NCBI RefSeq assembly: GCF_001305855.1
Contig: NZ_LIXZ01000008.1
Coordinates: 62,001 to 126,000, forward strand
Source of the DNA: Rossellomorea vietnamensis
GTDB lineage: Bacteria; Bacillota; Bacilli; Bacillales; Bacillaceae_B
Direction of reading: 5' to 3'
Length of the DNA: 64,000 bases
Shown piece by piece: positions 17,128-25,059 of this stretch (its first letter is position 1; each line of letters begins with the position of its first letter). A program made the translations under genes and the position numbers. Under the pieces are notes generated by a model. The model was not told where the DNA came from, did no database searches, and saw nothing but the letters and a program-made list of their open reading frames with translations.

Positions 17128-17841
17128 TTAGAAATACGATGCCATGATAAGTTTAAGTTGGCTGTACTTGTGTCTACTTAAACTGATGATGGTTTGACAG
17201 TTTTTAAGTTGGACATTGTATGATTTCATGAAGGTGTCTTGTTCGATTGTTTCTATTTTATCAATAGGAACTAAATAAGATTGATGCGTTCGATAAAATA
17301 GTTCTTCCTTAAGCATGTCTTCCAACCGGTTTAGGCTCTCGCTGCACACAATAACGGACTGATCGTCAAGGTGGATGAGGGTCTTCTTTCCTTTTCTCTC
17401 TATATATAATATTAAGGATGTATCCACCAATCGCAACCTGCCCTGTTCTTTTACGCCTATCTTTTTCCTCCTGGTACCTGTAGTCTGAATTCTTTCAAGT
17501 GTTTGTTTAAAGCGAACGAGATTGATCGGTTTTATTAAAAAATCTTCAGGATAATATTTGTATCCCTGCAAAGCAAAATCAGGATTTGCACTCATAAAGA
17601 TGATTTTAATCGATGGTGATTTATCTTTAATATATTGGGCAATATCAAAACCATTGGCTACAGGCATATTGATATCCAGAAGCACTACATTTACAGCCCC
17701 ATTTAAATTCATTAAAGAGAAAAGGTCTGTTACTTCCGTTGTAGCAAGAACCAGATTTATGCCAGAAAGTTTTTTTATAATGTCCTTCACTTGTTCAAGG
17801 ATTGTGACTTCGTCATCAATAACCGCAATATTAAGATGAAT
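17128..17841 (-). CDS. agrA: AgrA-like LytTR response regulator, probable AUU start
   Basis: The product is a response regulator of about 237 residues: receiver domain (phosphoacceptor Asp in VVLLDINMP) followed by a LytTR DNA-binding domain (IGVKEQGRLRLVDTSLILYIE through THQSYLVP). The first standard start in frame, GTG 17790, would remove the first strand and the acidic pocket. The codons upstream read HLNIAVIDDEVTILEQ, exactly what the receiver needs, but contain no ATG, GTG or TTG. AAAGGAG sits nine bases before ATT 17841, so I place the start there. The agrD stop lies seven bases upstream, so initiation may be coupled. It would bind promoters of the quorum-sensing regulon after phosphorylation by AgrC. 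Confidence 0.82.
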   Translation of the reverse strand: MHLNIAVIDDEVTILEQVKDIIKKLSGINLVLATTEVTDLFSLMNLNGAVNVVLLDINMPVANGFDIAQYIKDKSPSIKIIFMSANPDFALQGYKYYPEDFLIKPINLVRFKQTLERIQTTGTRRKKIGVKEQGRLRLVDTSLILYIERKGKKTLIHLDDQSVIVCSESLNRLEDMLKEELFYRTHQSYLVPIDKIETIEQDTFMKSYNVQLKNCQTIISLSRHKYSQLKLIMASYF

Positions 17842-17847
17842 AAAAAT

Positions 17848-17970
17848 CTACTCCTTTGATTGTCTTTCTGGAAGTTCAGGCTCATAAGCAAACCAGAAAC
17901 AACTGCTTATTGAAGTCACAGAATTAAAAAATAAGGCTACAGTTGCAATAAGATAAGTAATGATCTTCAT
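17848..17970 (-). CDS. agrD: AgrD-like autoinducing peptide precursor
   Basis: A 40-codon gene lies between agrB and agrA, with AAAGGAGG eight bases before ATG 17970. The precursor has a hydrophobic amphipathic leader (MKIITYLIATVALFF), a core around SSCFWFA and an acidic tail YEPELPERQSKE. This is the three-part AgrD plan. The junction SCFWFA|YEPELP resembles the Listeria AgrD junction around CFMFV|YEPKSP, so a five-residue thiolactone ring CFWFA is predicted. AgrB would cleave the tail and close the ring. Its last codons contain the agrA ribosome site. Identification rests on context, leader, Cys position and tail and is strong; the exact mature peptide is inference. Confidence 0.88.
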   Translation of the reverse strand: MKIITYLIATVALFFNSVTSISSCFWFAYEPELPERQSKE

Positions 17971-17991
17971 GTTAATATCCTCCTTTATGAA

Positions 17992-18600
17992 TCATTTATA
18001 TTTAAAATTCCCTCCATAGGAAAGAATTTTTTCCCATAATAATGTTAAAGTGAAACTTTGCAAAATTAAGGATAGCCAGATACAGTACTTAAAGTCAGAA
18101 AGGAATGGCAAATAACCTGAAACAACTAACATCCCAAATGTAAACAGTGACAAGTACTTTAATTTTCGCTTTTCCTTTGGATTGAACATGTTTTTTTTCT
18201 TATGCAGGACCGGTGCGTTGATAAACACGGTAATGCCGGAGATGACGATAAGGAAGAGAAAAACATAGATGTACTCATTCAAGTTAGGCGTGTATGTAAC
18301 AATCAAAGAAAGACCTATGATTTGAAAAAGACTTAGAAATAAACATTTGAAATAGCTATTCGCATGGGCTCCTCCAGAGAACATTCTAAGTGCTGCCCCG
18401 CTTATCAGAATGACGATTGCTTCCGAAACCACCCCAAAGGGGATAGCCGCAATGATCGTGAGAATAACCTGGATTAATCCTGAAACCATCCATTCCAGCC
18501 CATACCTTATCTCATCTTTTTTCTCGGTCAAACCAGGATTATGAATAATGATCGTGTCGGCAATAGTCGTTGAAATCAAATTAGGTGTAAGAATTCTCAT
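17992..18600 (-). CDS. agrB: AgrB-like peptide-processing membrane protease
   Basis: This 202-residue integral membrane cysteine endopeptidase has the AgrB signature RMFSGGAHANSYFKC, holding the catalytic His and Cys in the first third. Several hydrophobic helices follow. AgrB removes the C-terminal tail of AgrD and forms the thiolactone. The ATG at 18600 overlaps the context of the agrC stop (GGAGGATAACATG), so the two are translationally coupled. AgrD follows 21 bases downstream. Length and motif are normal for the family. Confidence 0.93.
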   Translation of the reverse strand: MRILTPNLISTTIADTIIIHNPGLTEKKDEIRYGLEWMVSGLIQVILTIIAAIPFGVVSEAIVILISGAALRMFSGGAHANSYFKCLFLSLFQIIGLSLIVTYTPNLNEYIYVFLFLIVISGITVFINAPVLHKKKNMFNPKEKRKLKYLSLFTFGMLVVSGYLPFLSDFKYCIWLSLILQSFTLTLLWEKILSYGGNFKYK

Positions 18601-18601
18601 G

Positions 18602-19894
18602 TTATCCTCCGCACGGGATTTTCACTACAAAGGTCACGGAATTATCAAGCAACTCCGGATATAAATATCCTCTATATTTCTCAACAAGGGATTGAACAAT
18701 TGCAAGGCCTTGCCCCTGGTTTCCATTACCTTTCTTTGTAGAGAATCCCTCTTTGAAAATATTGCTGATGTTTTTTTCAAATTTATCAATACATGCCGGG
18801 TTACTAACCTCAAATAAATACTCATTGTTGGTTTTTCCAATTACTACTGTAATTTGCTTCATCGACTTCTCTTCTATTTCTACGGCTTCAATGGAATTAA
18901 GGATAAGGTTCCCAAGAATTTTATTTAGTTCAAATACTCTGCAAGGAATATCCTTCAAGCTATCACGAATGATGAAATGGAGGTCGACATCTTTCTTAAA
19001 AGCAATCGCCTTATAGGAAAGCAGCATGCCTGCTACAGCATCAGAAGTAAGTGGCAATACATCATTTACACTCGATGTCTCATCCAGTACTTCGTTTAGA
19101 TAATCCTTACATTCTTCATAATGACCATCGTCAAGCATTTTCTTCGTAGCTAATATATGGTGGATAAAGTCATGCCTTTGATATTTAACTTGGCTTATAT
19201 ATTGGCTTAGGTCTTCTTCATACTGATGATTTAATTGAATGGATAATGACTCCAGATTGCTATTCAGTAAGTATTGTATGACATAAAAAGTCAAGATGGT
19301 GATGATTACTAGAAATACTGCTGATAGTAACGTAACCGAACTCGAGTGATGACTGAAAATAATAGCATAATAGAGGAACAAGATGGCAAACAAGAAAAAC
19401 AGAATCGAGTAGAACTTGGTATTGCTCACTTTCACCCCAAGGTTGGCATCATTCGGATGGATGCCTAAGTTGTATTTCTTTATAAGGAAATACATGAAGA
19501 GCATCATGAGCATGTGTGGGGTGGCTACTGCTAATGTCGGCCAATCCGAGATGGTAAAATGGAAGACCAATTGAAACAGGTAGAGTAATATAGAGCCCAC
19601 AAATTCTGACAGAAGTAACAGGATCGACCCTGCAACGATAGCCAGCAAGGAGAGTTTAACACTTACACGAACAATGAAGGTAAGAAGAATTCCAATTGAA
19701 ATAATTAATATGAGTAAATAGATGTATGCCGGCACACTGCCTTTCAACATAGTTAAGACAACACTTCCATAGAAGCTTACAAAAAGAAAAGAATATAACC
19801 TCTTCCCTCCAGTAATACCCATTAGGGCGTAACCCACTATTATGATTAAGAAGGTTTCAATCATCCCTCCCAATAAGGTGTAGAGCAAGTTCAA
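18602..19894 (-). CDS. agrC: AgrC-like sensor histidine kinase
   Basis: This 430-residue quorum-sensing kinase has six or seven membrane segments over about residues 1-200 that would bind the cyclic peptide. A dimerisation/phosphorylation segment follows with KYQRHDFIHHILATKKM (His in RHDF). A GHKL ATPase domain carries ELNKILGNLILNSIEAV (N box) and GNGQGQGLAIVQSLVEKY-type glycine motifs near KKGNGNQGQGL. Translation starts at TTG 19894, seven bases after AGGAGG. The operon order C-B-D-A differs from the staphylococcal B-D-C-A order. The partner regulator is the LytTR protein at the operon end. Confidence 0.92.
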   Translation of the reverse strand: MNLLYTLLGGMIETFLIIIVGYALMGITGGKRLYSFLFVSFYGSVVLTMLKGSVPAYIYLLILIISIGILLTFIVRVSVKLSLLAIVAGSILLLLSEFVGSILLYLFQLVFHFTISDWPTLAVATPHMLMMLFMYFLIKKYNLGIHPNDANLGVKVSNTKFYSILFFLFAILFLYYAIIFSHHSSSVTLLSAVFLVIITILTFYVIQYLLNSNLESLSIQLNHQYEEDLSQYISQVKYQRHDFIHHILATKKMLDDGHYEECKDYLNEVLDETSSVNDVLPLTSDAVAGMLLSYKAIAFKKDVDLHFIIRDSLKDIPCRVFELNKILGNLILNSIEAVEIEEKSMKQITVVIGKTNNEYLFEVSNPACIDKFEKNISNIFKEGFSTKKGNGNQGQGLAIVQSLVEKYRGYLYPELLDNSVTFVVKIPCGG

Positions 19895-20018
19895 ACCACC
19901 CCCTCCTTTATACTCAATAAATTTACCATAATTTCAAATTTATAGTAACATAAAATCCACTTACTATTTTCTCTTTTTTCACAAAAAAGGACAAAATAAG
20001 AAGGAAACCATACCTGAT

Positions 20019-20047
20019 TTGTCATAATATGGACCAACTAATATAAA
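20019..20047 (+). promoter_or_regulatory. Sigma-A promoter of the LuxR-type HTH gene
   Basis: TTGTCA and TATAAA are separated by exactly 17 bases in the divergent region between agrC and the HTH gene. ACAGTTTAG at 20051-20059, just after the -10, fits the LytTR half-site pattern, so AgrA control of this promoter is possible though only one half-site is seen. Confidence 0.6.
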
Positions 20048-20112
20048 TATACAGTTTAGTTTTCCGAATTCTGGTAGCATTTTAATCATAAAGATGCAGG
20101 GAGGTAGATGAG

Positions 20113-20325
20113 GTGAAAAGCCAGCAGGGTAAACTTTTAAATACGATTGAAACAACGATTATCGAAATGATTGCCAATGAAATGCCTAATAAGGAAATTG
20201 CATCGGAACTGAATTATTCGCAGAGAATGGTGGAGTATCATATTAATAAAATCTCAAAGAAGTTGGATGTACAAACAAGAGTAGGGATTATTGTAAAAGC
20301 GTATAGAAACCGAATCCTGACATAA
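20113..20325 (+). CDS. Stand-alone LuxR/GerE-type HTH regulator
   Basis: This 70-residue protein consists of a single LuxR-family HTH domain. NTIETTIIEMIANEMPNKEIASELNYS is the scaffold and first helices, and QRMVEYHINKISKKLDVQTRVGIIVKA the recognition and dimer helices. GTG 20113 is eight bases after GGGAGG. It lacks any sensor domain, like GerE (74 residues). It is divergent from the agr operon and is followed by a terminator. It probably regulates neighbouring genes in the bacteriocin region or a stationary-phase/sporulation set; its targets are unknown. Confidence 0.85.
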   Translation: MKSQQGKLLNTIETTIIEMIANEMPNKEIASELNYSQRMVEYHINKISKKLDVQTRVGIIVKAYRNRILT

Positions 20326-20341
20326 TTTCACCTATAAAAAT

Positions 20342-20376
20342 GAACACACCTCTCAGTTGAAGGTGTGTTCTTTTTT
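20342..20376. terminator. Bidirectional terminator
   Basis: GAACACACCT and AGGTGTGTTC form a 10-bp stem followed by six T on the plus strand. On the minus strand it is followed by ATTTTTA. It separates the HTH gene from the convergent ABC transporter operon. Confidence 0.85.
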
Positions 20377-20378
20377 GT

Positions 20379-21308
20379 TCAGAAACTTGCAACCCGTGCC
20401 CCCGATTCATTCTGCAAGAAAATATCTTCTAAAGATGGTTCATCAACATTAATCCTGTATAAATCAATACTTTGGTTCGTAAATGCACGTACTATTTGTG
20501 GAATTTTATTTTCTGACTCGATTACAAGGGACGTTACATTTCCCCTTGTCTCGATTTCTTTCCCTACTGTTTCAAGATATTGACTGATGAGCTGATGATT
20601 GCCTTTTCCAAGTGAGGAATGCTTGATTTCCACCTGAATGTTTGAAGAATAATGCGCCCTCAAATCTTCTAAGGTTCCTTCATTTATGATTTTCCCAGCT
20701 TTCATGATAGCCATGCGGGTGCAAATTTTTTCTACTTCATTTAAGTTATGTGAAGTCATGAAAATGGTTTTCCCTTCCTTTTTCAAGTCCAGGATCAGTT
20801 TTTGAATGCTAAGCCCTGATTCTGCATCGACTCCTGAAGTAGGCTCATCCAAGAAGAGCAACTCGGGGTCATGAATGATTGCCTGGGCGATCCCTAATTT
20901 CTTCTTCATACCGAATGAAAATTTTCCTGCCTTTACGTTTGCATGTTCTAAAATCCCTACTCGATCCAGAGCCTCTTTTCCTTGGGCCGTTGTTATTTTC
21001 TTGCCTGTAATGCTGGCAAAGTATTTTATATGACCAAGGGCAGTTAAAGAATCATAAAAGGTGGAGTAATCAGGTAATACACCAATTCGGCTGTATACGT
21101 TCTCTAAATTCGTTTCATCCAGTAGCTTAAATTCTCCTGCCGTCGGCTTTATTACACCGGTGATCATATTGATAAAGGTGGATTTCCCAGCCCCGTTCCG
21201 TCCCAGGAACCCATATACCTCCCCTTTTCCAACATGTAAATTTACATCACTGACTACCTTTTTGGAACCAAATTGTTTAGTAAGCCCATTTGCCTCTATC
21301 ACATTCAT
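20379..21308 (-). CDS. ABC transporter ATP-binding protein
   Basis: This 309-residue ATPase has Walker A GRNGAGKS near residue 38, an unusual signature FSFGMKKKL in place of LSGGQ, Walker B LLFLDEPTSGVD, and a C-terminal extension of about 90 residues. Such extensions are common in lantibiotic-immunity and NatA-like exporters. It overlaps the permease gene by one base, so they form one operon. Its placement between agr and a two-component system beside a bacteriocin gene points to peptide immunity or export. Substrate assignment is inference. Confidence 0.9.
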   Translation of the reverse strand: MNVIEANGLTKQFGSKKVVSDVNLHVGKGEVYGFLGRNGAGKSTFINMITGVIKPTAGEFKLLDETNLENVYSRIGVLPDYSTFYDSLTALGHIKYFASITGKKITTAQGKEALDRVGILEHANVKAGKFSFGMKKKLGIAQAIIHDPELLFLDEPTSGVDAESGLSIQKLILDLKKEGKTIFMTSHNLNEVEKICTRMAIMKAGKIINEGTLEDLRAHYSSNIQVEIKHSSLGKGNHQLISQYLETVGKEIETRGNVTSLVIESENKIPQIVRAFTNQSIDLYRINVDEPSLEDIFLQNESGARVASF

Positions 21309-21991
21309 TATAAATCTCTCCTCTTGAATATCTCTCTGGCAACAAAAAATAGTAATACCGCATAAACGAGATTGATTAAGATATAGTAACTTCCAAGTGT
21401 AGAATAGTAATAAGGGGTTAAATACTTAAACCAGTTCGTATAAATGCTATCTGCATAAATTGCCCAAAAACTAAGCGCAGGGAAGACCAATGCGAAAACA
21501 ATACCGAAAAACATCGAGACGGAAGGCTTAGGCATCAAAAGAGAGAAGATAAGATTCAATGCCAAAGCGACAGAAAGAAACAGCATACAGTCCACAACAC
21601 CAAGCCATAGAAATTCCTTCGAAACAAACGTTACCAACAGATAAGACACCGTTATGCAAAAGAACCAGAAAAACCATACCCCCAGATATTTGCCTAATAA
21701 AATTTTCGTACGGGTGGTCTTCGTCACTAAAAACCTCATCGTACGGCTGCTGATTTCCCGATTCATCAAATCGTGAGAAAGACCTGCTATAAATAAAAAA
21801 CCTAAGCCAAATACGATCATTAAAGTTCCGATCGCAAATCCATCCTTGCTTCCCCCTAAATCCAACTGATCTGCAACCGACGTCATGAAATCAGCCAACA
21901 AATAACTTATTCCAAATATGATTGCAATGACGATAATCGATTTAACACTTTTAAAATGTCCTTTAAATTCATTCATGCATATTGCCCACAT
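21308..21991 (-). CDS. ABC-2 type permease
   Basis: This 227-residue membrane protein has about six hydrophobic segments and the ABC-2 pattern HDLMNREISSRTMRFLVTKTTRTKILLGK. It is the partner of the ATPase that follows it. AGGAG lies nine bases upstream of ATG 21991. The gene is divergent from the response regulator at 22084, and the 92-base gap carries a three-unit direct repeat that could control both directions. Role in self-protection against a membrane-active peptide is inferred. Confidence 0.87.
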   Translation of the reverse strand: MWAICMNEFKGHFKSVKSIIVIAIIFGISYLLADFMTSVADQLDLGGSKDGFAIGTLMIVFGLGFLFIAGLSHDLMNREISSRTMRFLVTKTTRTKILLGKYLGVWFFWFFCITVSYLLVTFVSKEFLWLGVVDCMLFLSVALALNLIFSLLMPKPSVSMFFGIVFALVFPALSFWAIYADSIYTNWFKYLTPYYYSTLGSYYILINLVYAVLLFFVAREIFKRRDL

Positions 21992-22043
21992 TCATTACCA
22001 CTCCTTTCTAAAAATAGTATACTATTGGTAAATTAAGATAAGT

Positions 22044-22070
22044 TTAACCCTTCCTTAACATTACCTTAAA
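22044..22070. promoter_or_regulatory. Three direct repeats, 11-bp period (OmpR-type box)
   Basis: TTAAC, TTAAC and TTAAA start at 22044, 22055 and 22066, with similar six-base spacers ending in CC. An 11-bp period places the units on one helix face, the usual binding mode of OmpR/PhoB-type regulators. It lies just upstream of the response-regulator gene and behind the divergent permease start, suggesting autoregulation and control of the transporter. Confidence 0.6.
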
Positions 22071-22083
22071 AAGGAGCAAAGAA

Positions 22084-22797
22084 ATGGAAACAGGAAAAAT
22101 ACTGATTGTAGACGATGAAGTGGACATTCTGAATATGATAAAGCTGGTGTTAAAGAAAGAAGGATTTCAGTCGGTGGAAACATGTACAACCGGTGAGGAA
22201 GCAATCAGATTAATCGAAGGCACTCGATATGATCTGATCCTTTTAGATGTGATGCTCCCTGATATGCAAGGGTATGAGATTTGTTCAAGGATCAGGAAGA
22301 CTTCCAAAGCTCCGATCTTCTTTATATCGGCCAGGAATTCTGATCTCGATAAATTAACCGGATTCACCCATGGGGGAGATGATTATATCACCAAACCGTT
22401 TAATCCTCTTGAAGTGGCTGCAAGAGTAAAGGTCCAAATGAAGAGGTATCTGGACTCTCAAGGAGAGAAGGAAGATGGAGAGATCCTTGACTTCGGTCAG
22501 TTTAAATTGAATACAAAATCGGCAGAATTATGGGTTGAGGATGAACTGGTTCCTTGTTCCGCTCAAGTTTACAACCTCCTGCTCTTTTTCTGTAAAAATA
22601 CTGACAGAATCTTTTCTAAGGAACAACTCTATCATCAAGTATGGAAAGATCATTTGTTGATGGACGATAATACCGTCATGGTCCATATAAGAAAAATCCG
22701 TGAAAAAATCGAAAAAAATCCGAGCAATCCCATATATTTAAAAACTGTCCGGGGGCTGGGATATAAGCTCGTAAGCGGAAAGAACACAACACTATGA
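22084..22797 (+). CDS. OmpR-family response regulator
   Basis: This 237-residue regulator has a receiver domain (acidic pair in IVDDE, phosphoacceptor Asp in LILLDVMLPD near residue 57, Lys in DDYITKPF) and a winged-helix DNA-binding domain (about 135-235, ending VRGLGYKL). AAAGGAGC precedes ATG 22084. The last codon overlaps the kinase start in ATGA, so the pair is translationally coupled. Its likely operator is the 11-bp repeat at 22044-22070. Probable targets are the divergent ABC transporter and its own operon. Confidence 0.95.
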   Translation: METGKILIVDDEVDILNMIKLVLKKEGFQSVETCTTGEEAIRLIEGTRYDLILLDVMLPDMQGYEICSRIRKTSKAPIFFISARNSDLDKLTGFTHGGDDYITKPFNPLEVAARVKVQMKRYLDSQGEKEDGEILDFGQFKLNTKSAELWVEDELVPCSAQVYNLLLFFCKNTDRIFSKEQLYHQVWKDHLLMDDNTVMVHIRKIREKIEKNPSNPIYLKTVRGLGYKLVSGKNTTL

Positions 22798-24488
22798 ATC
22801 TACGGAAAAAATTAACCATGCACTTCCTATCCCATTTTATATTCTTGTTAGCTGTCCTGATCGGGCTGATTATCATCGCGCTTGTCACACTGTCCTTCAT
22901 TATCTCCCAATCTGAGATGAAATCAGACTTCTCAAGAACTTCCAAGGAGTACATGGAACACGCCATAGAAATCAAGGGGCAAAAGGTGAACATAAATCAA
23001 GCAGTAAAACATTCTGTCAAGGAGAATAAAGGTTGGCTGCAAGTCGTTAATCGGGATGGCAGGGTTATAGGTCAATACAATACTCCAACTGAATTGCCCG
23101 TATCCTATACGTTCGTGGATATACTTTCTTTAGAGAACCGAAAATATAGAATGAACTATTGGGAAATCAAAAATGACCATATCGTCATTTATGGAGAAAA
23201 AGTAAAAAGCTTTGAAATAAGAAATCAATTAACAACCATGGACCGCTTTCCGGAAATCACCAAGGAAGTTCAGGATTACTTAGTTCAAAACGATGCCTGG
23301 ATTAAGGTCTATAACTCTAAGGGAGAAATGATCAACGATTACTTCTCTCCTAAGACTTTACACTATTCAATTAACGAACTATTGGCTATTAAGGAAGAGC
23401 CGTGGAATTCAAAATATGACCTATCGTTTTACCGTCCTGACAACAGTACCCTTTTATATATCATTGGGACGAAAAATACATACTACAGCCCGGATGCCAT
23501 AACTGATGGAATGATCAACCGTTCGTTTATCAAGGGATTCTTAATTGTTTCTTCCGTTCTCGGCATATTGATCACTGTACTCGGACTGTGGTATGGAAAG
23601 AAGTTCGGGGTTCCATTGTTATATATGATGAAGTGGATCAACGATATGTCTGATGGGAAATATATCAGTCCTTTAAATAAAAAAGGGATAAACCCATTAC
23701 AAAATAAAACAGGAATGCTCCATAAACGATACGCTTTCTTTAAAGATGTAGTGCATTCTTTGGAGAAGCTCTCATCAACTTTGAAAGAAAATGAACAAAT
23801 TCAGCAAAAGATGGATAAGACAAGAGAAGAATGGATTACCGGTCTTTCCCATGATCTGAAGACTCCGATCAGTTCGATCTATGGTTATTCCACCCTCCTC
23901 GCTTCTGATTCTTATACCTGGAGTCAAAATGAGGTGAATGAATTCGGGGAGATCATACAAGATAAATCCCACTATATGAGTGAATTGATTGAGGATCTAA
24001 ACCTGACGTACCGGCTAAAAAATGATGCGCTCCCCATCCATAAAGAAAGAATTGACGTCATTTCATTCTTGCAAAAATGGATGATCCAGTATCAATCCTC
24101 TGAGAAACCGATTCTTCTGGAAACAGACCATCAGGCAGTGTACCTGAATGTAGATCCAAAATGGTTTACTAGAATCATGAATAATTTAGTTGTCAATTCC
24201 ATAAAACACAACCCTATCGGGACAATCATTAAATTAAAGGTACAAGAGTCAGAGGATTCCATTATCATAAATGTGGAAGATAACGGCACAGGCATCGATT
24301 CGGAAAGCATCCAAACTCTTTTCAACCGATATTATCGGGGCGGAAATACAAAAGACAGTGATAACGGCTCCGGGTTAGGGATGGCCATTGCCCATCAGCT
24401 GGTGTCAGCACATGACGGGAAAGTGGAAGTAATGAGTAAGCTGAACATCGGAACAACCATCCAATTGATTTTCCCTAACACAAAATAG
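22794..24488 (+). CDS. Sensor histidine kinase
   Basis: This 564-residue membrane kinase has membrane segments near residues 14-40 and 245-268 enclosing an extracytoplasmic sensor of about 200 residues. A HAMP-like linker follows, then HisKA (LSHDLKTPISSIYGYS, with phosphoacceptor His near residue 354) and HATPase (NNLVVNSIKHNP, VEDNGTGID, GSGLGMAIAHQLV). It overlaps the regulator gene by four bases. The large extracellular sensor distinguishes it from intramembrane-sensing BceS-type kinases. The signal may be the locus's own bacteriocin or wall damage, but this is inference. Confidence 0.94.
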   Translation: MNLRKKLTMHFLSHFIFLLAVLIGLIIIALVTLSFIISQSEMKSDFSRTSKEYMEHAIEIKGQKVNINQAVKHSVKENKGWLQVVNRDGRVIGQYNTPTELPVSYTFVDILSLENRKYRMNYWEIKNDHIVIYGEKVKSFEIRNQLTTMDRFPEITKEVQDYLVQNDAWIKVYNSKGEMINDYFSPKTLHYSINELLAIKEEPWNSKYDLSFYRPDNSTLLYIIGTKNTYYSPDAITDGMINRSFIKGFLIVSSVLGILITVLGLWYGKKFGVPLLYMMKWINDMSDGKYISPLNKKGINPLQNKTGMLHKRYAFFKDVVHSLEKLSSTLKENEQIQQKMDKTREEWITGLSHDLKTPISSIYGYSTLLASDSYTWSQNEVNEFGEIIQDKSHYMSELIEDLNLTYRLKNDALPIHKERIDVISFLQKWMIQYQSSEKPILLETDHQAVYLNVDPKWFTRIMNNLVVNSIKHNPIGTIIKLKVQESEDSIIINVEDNGTGIDSESIQTLFNRYYRGGNTKDSDNGSGLGMAIAHQLVSAHDGKVEVMSKLNIGTTIQLIFPNTK

Positions 24489-24592
24489 GAAACATTCAAC
24501 CATAAGCCTTCAAGCCTTATAGGACGCCGAATCCTTCGTGAAATCCCTTCCAAACAGGCTTTGCGGAAATACGCAACGATTGTCAAAATCTA

Positions 24593-24621
24593 TTGAATAT
24601 AACAATTAATGGAACTATGAT
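24593..24621 (+). promoter_or_regulatory. Promoter of the bacteriocin candidate gene
   Basis: TTGAAT and TATGAT are separated by 17 bases, 54 bases upstream of the start of the 76-residue gene. A single TTAACCAAAGG near 24627 resembles one unit of the 11-bp repeat at 22044-22070. Confidence 0.55.
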
Positions 24622-24674
24622 TGAGTTAACCAAAGGCCTTTGGAAAACTTTTTATTCAATGGAGGAATTTAACA

Positions 24675-24905
24675 ATGTTTTCAGCAATCTATAATGCACT
24701 TAAAGCACTAGTAAGTAAAGTCCCTTGGAGTAAAGTTGCGTCATTCTTAAAATGGGCGTACAATTTAGCATCTGCAGCAGCAGGAAAAACATATGCGCAA
24801 GCTACGAAAATCTTAAATTATATTAAATCGAATCCAGGAAAAATCGTTGACTGGTTCCTTAAAGGGTACTCCGTTTATGATATCATTCGAATCATTCTTG
24901 GGTAA
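24675..24905 (+). CDS. Aureocin A53/lacticin Q-like bacteriocin candidate
   Basis: This 76-residue cationic, Trp-containing helical peptide has GGAGGAA before ATG 24675. Its C-terminal part, YIKSNPGKIVDWFLKGYSV then IIRIILG, matches the pattern of leaderless type II bacteriocins (aureocin A53, lacticin Q: short Lys/Trp-rich helices with a GKIxxWL core and a C-terminal ILG). Those are about 51-53 residues; this one has about 25 extra N-terminal residues with a similar helical pattern (KVPWSKVASFLKWAYNLA). There is no double-glycine leader or Sec signal. It is followed by an ABC transporter and a small membrane protein, as expected for bacteriocin export and immunity. Activity is unproven. Confidence 0.72.
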   Translation: MFSAIYNALKALVSKVPWSKVASFLKWAYNLASAAAGKTYAQATKILNYIKSNPGKIVDWFLKGYSVYDIIRIILG

Positions 24906-24933
24906 ATAACACTCCCCAATAAACATAGATAAG

Positions 24934-24980
24934 GGAATACCAACGAAAATGATCCTTTCGTCTGGTATTCTCTTCCTTGT
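24934..24980 (+). terminator. Leaky terminator/attenuator after bacteriocin gene
   Basis: GGAATACCAACGAAA pairs with TTTCGTCTGGTATTC apart from one bulged base, around a short loop, followed by TCTTCCTT. The imperfect T tract suggests partial read-through, which would give high bacteriocin mRNA and lower transporter mRNA. Confidence 0.6.
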
Positions 24981-25059
24981 TGAAAGAGGATATGCAATGC
25001 TATGATAAACTCGAACAACTAATATCTTACATTTTTGCATATAAAGGGGAATGAAGACA

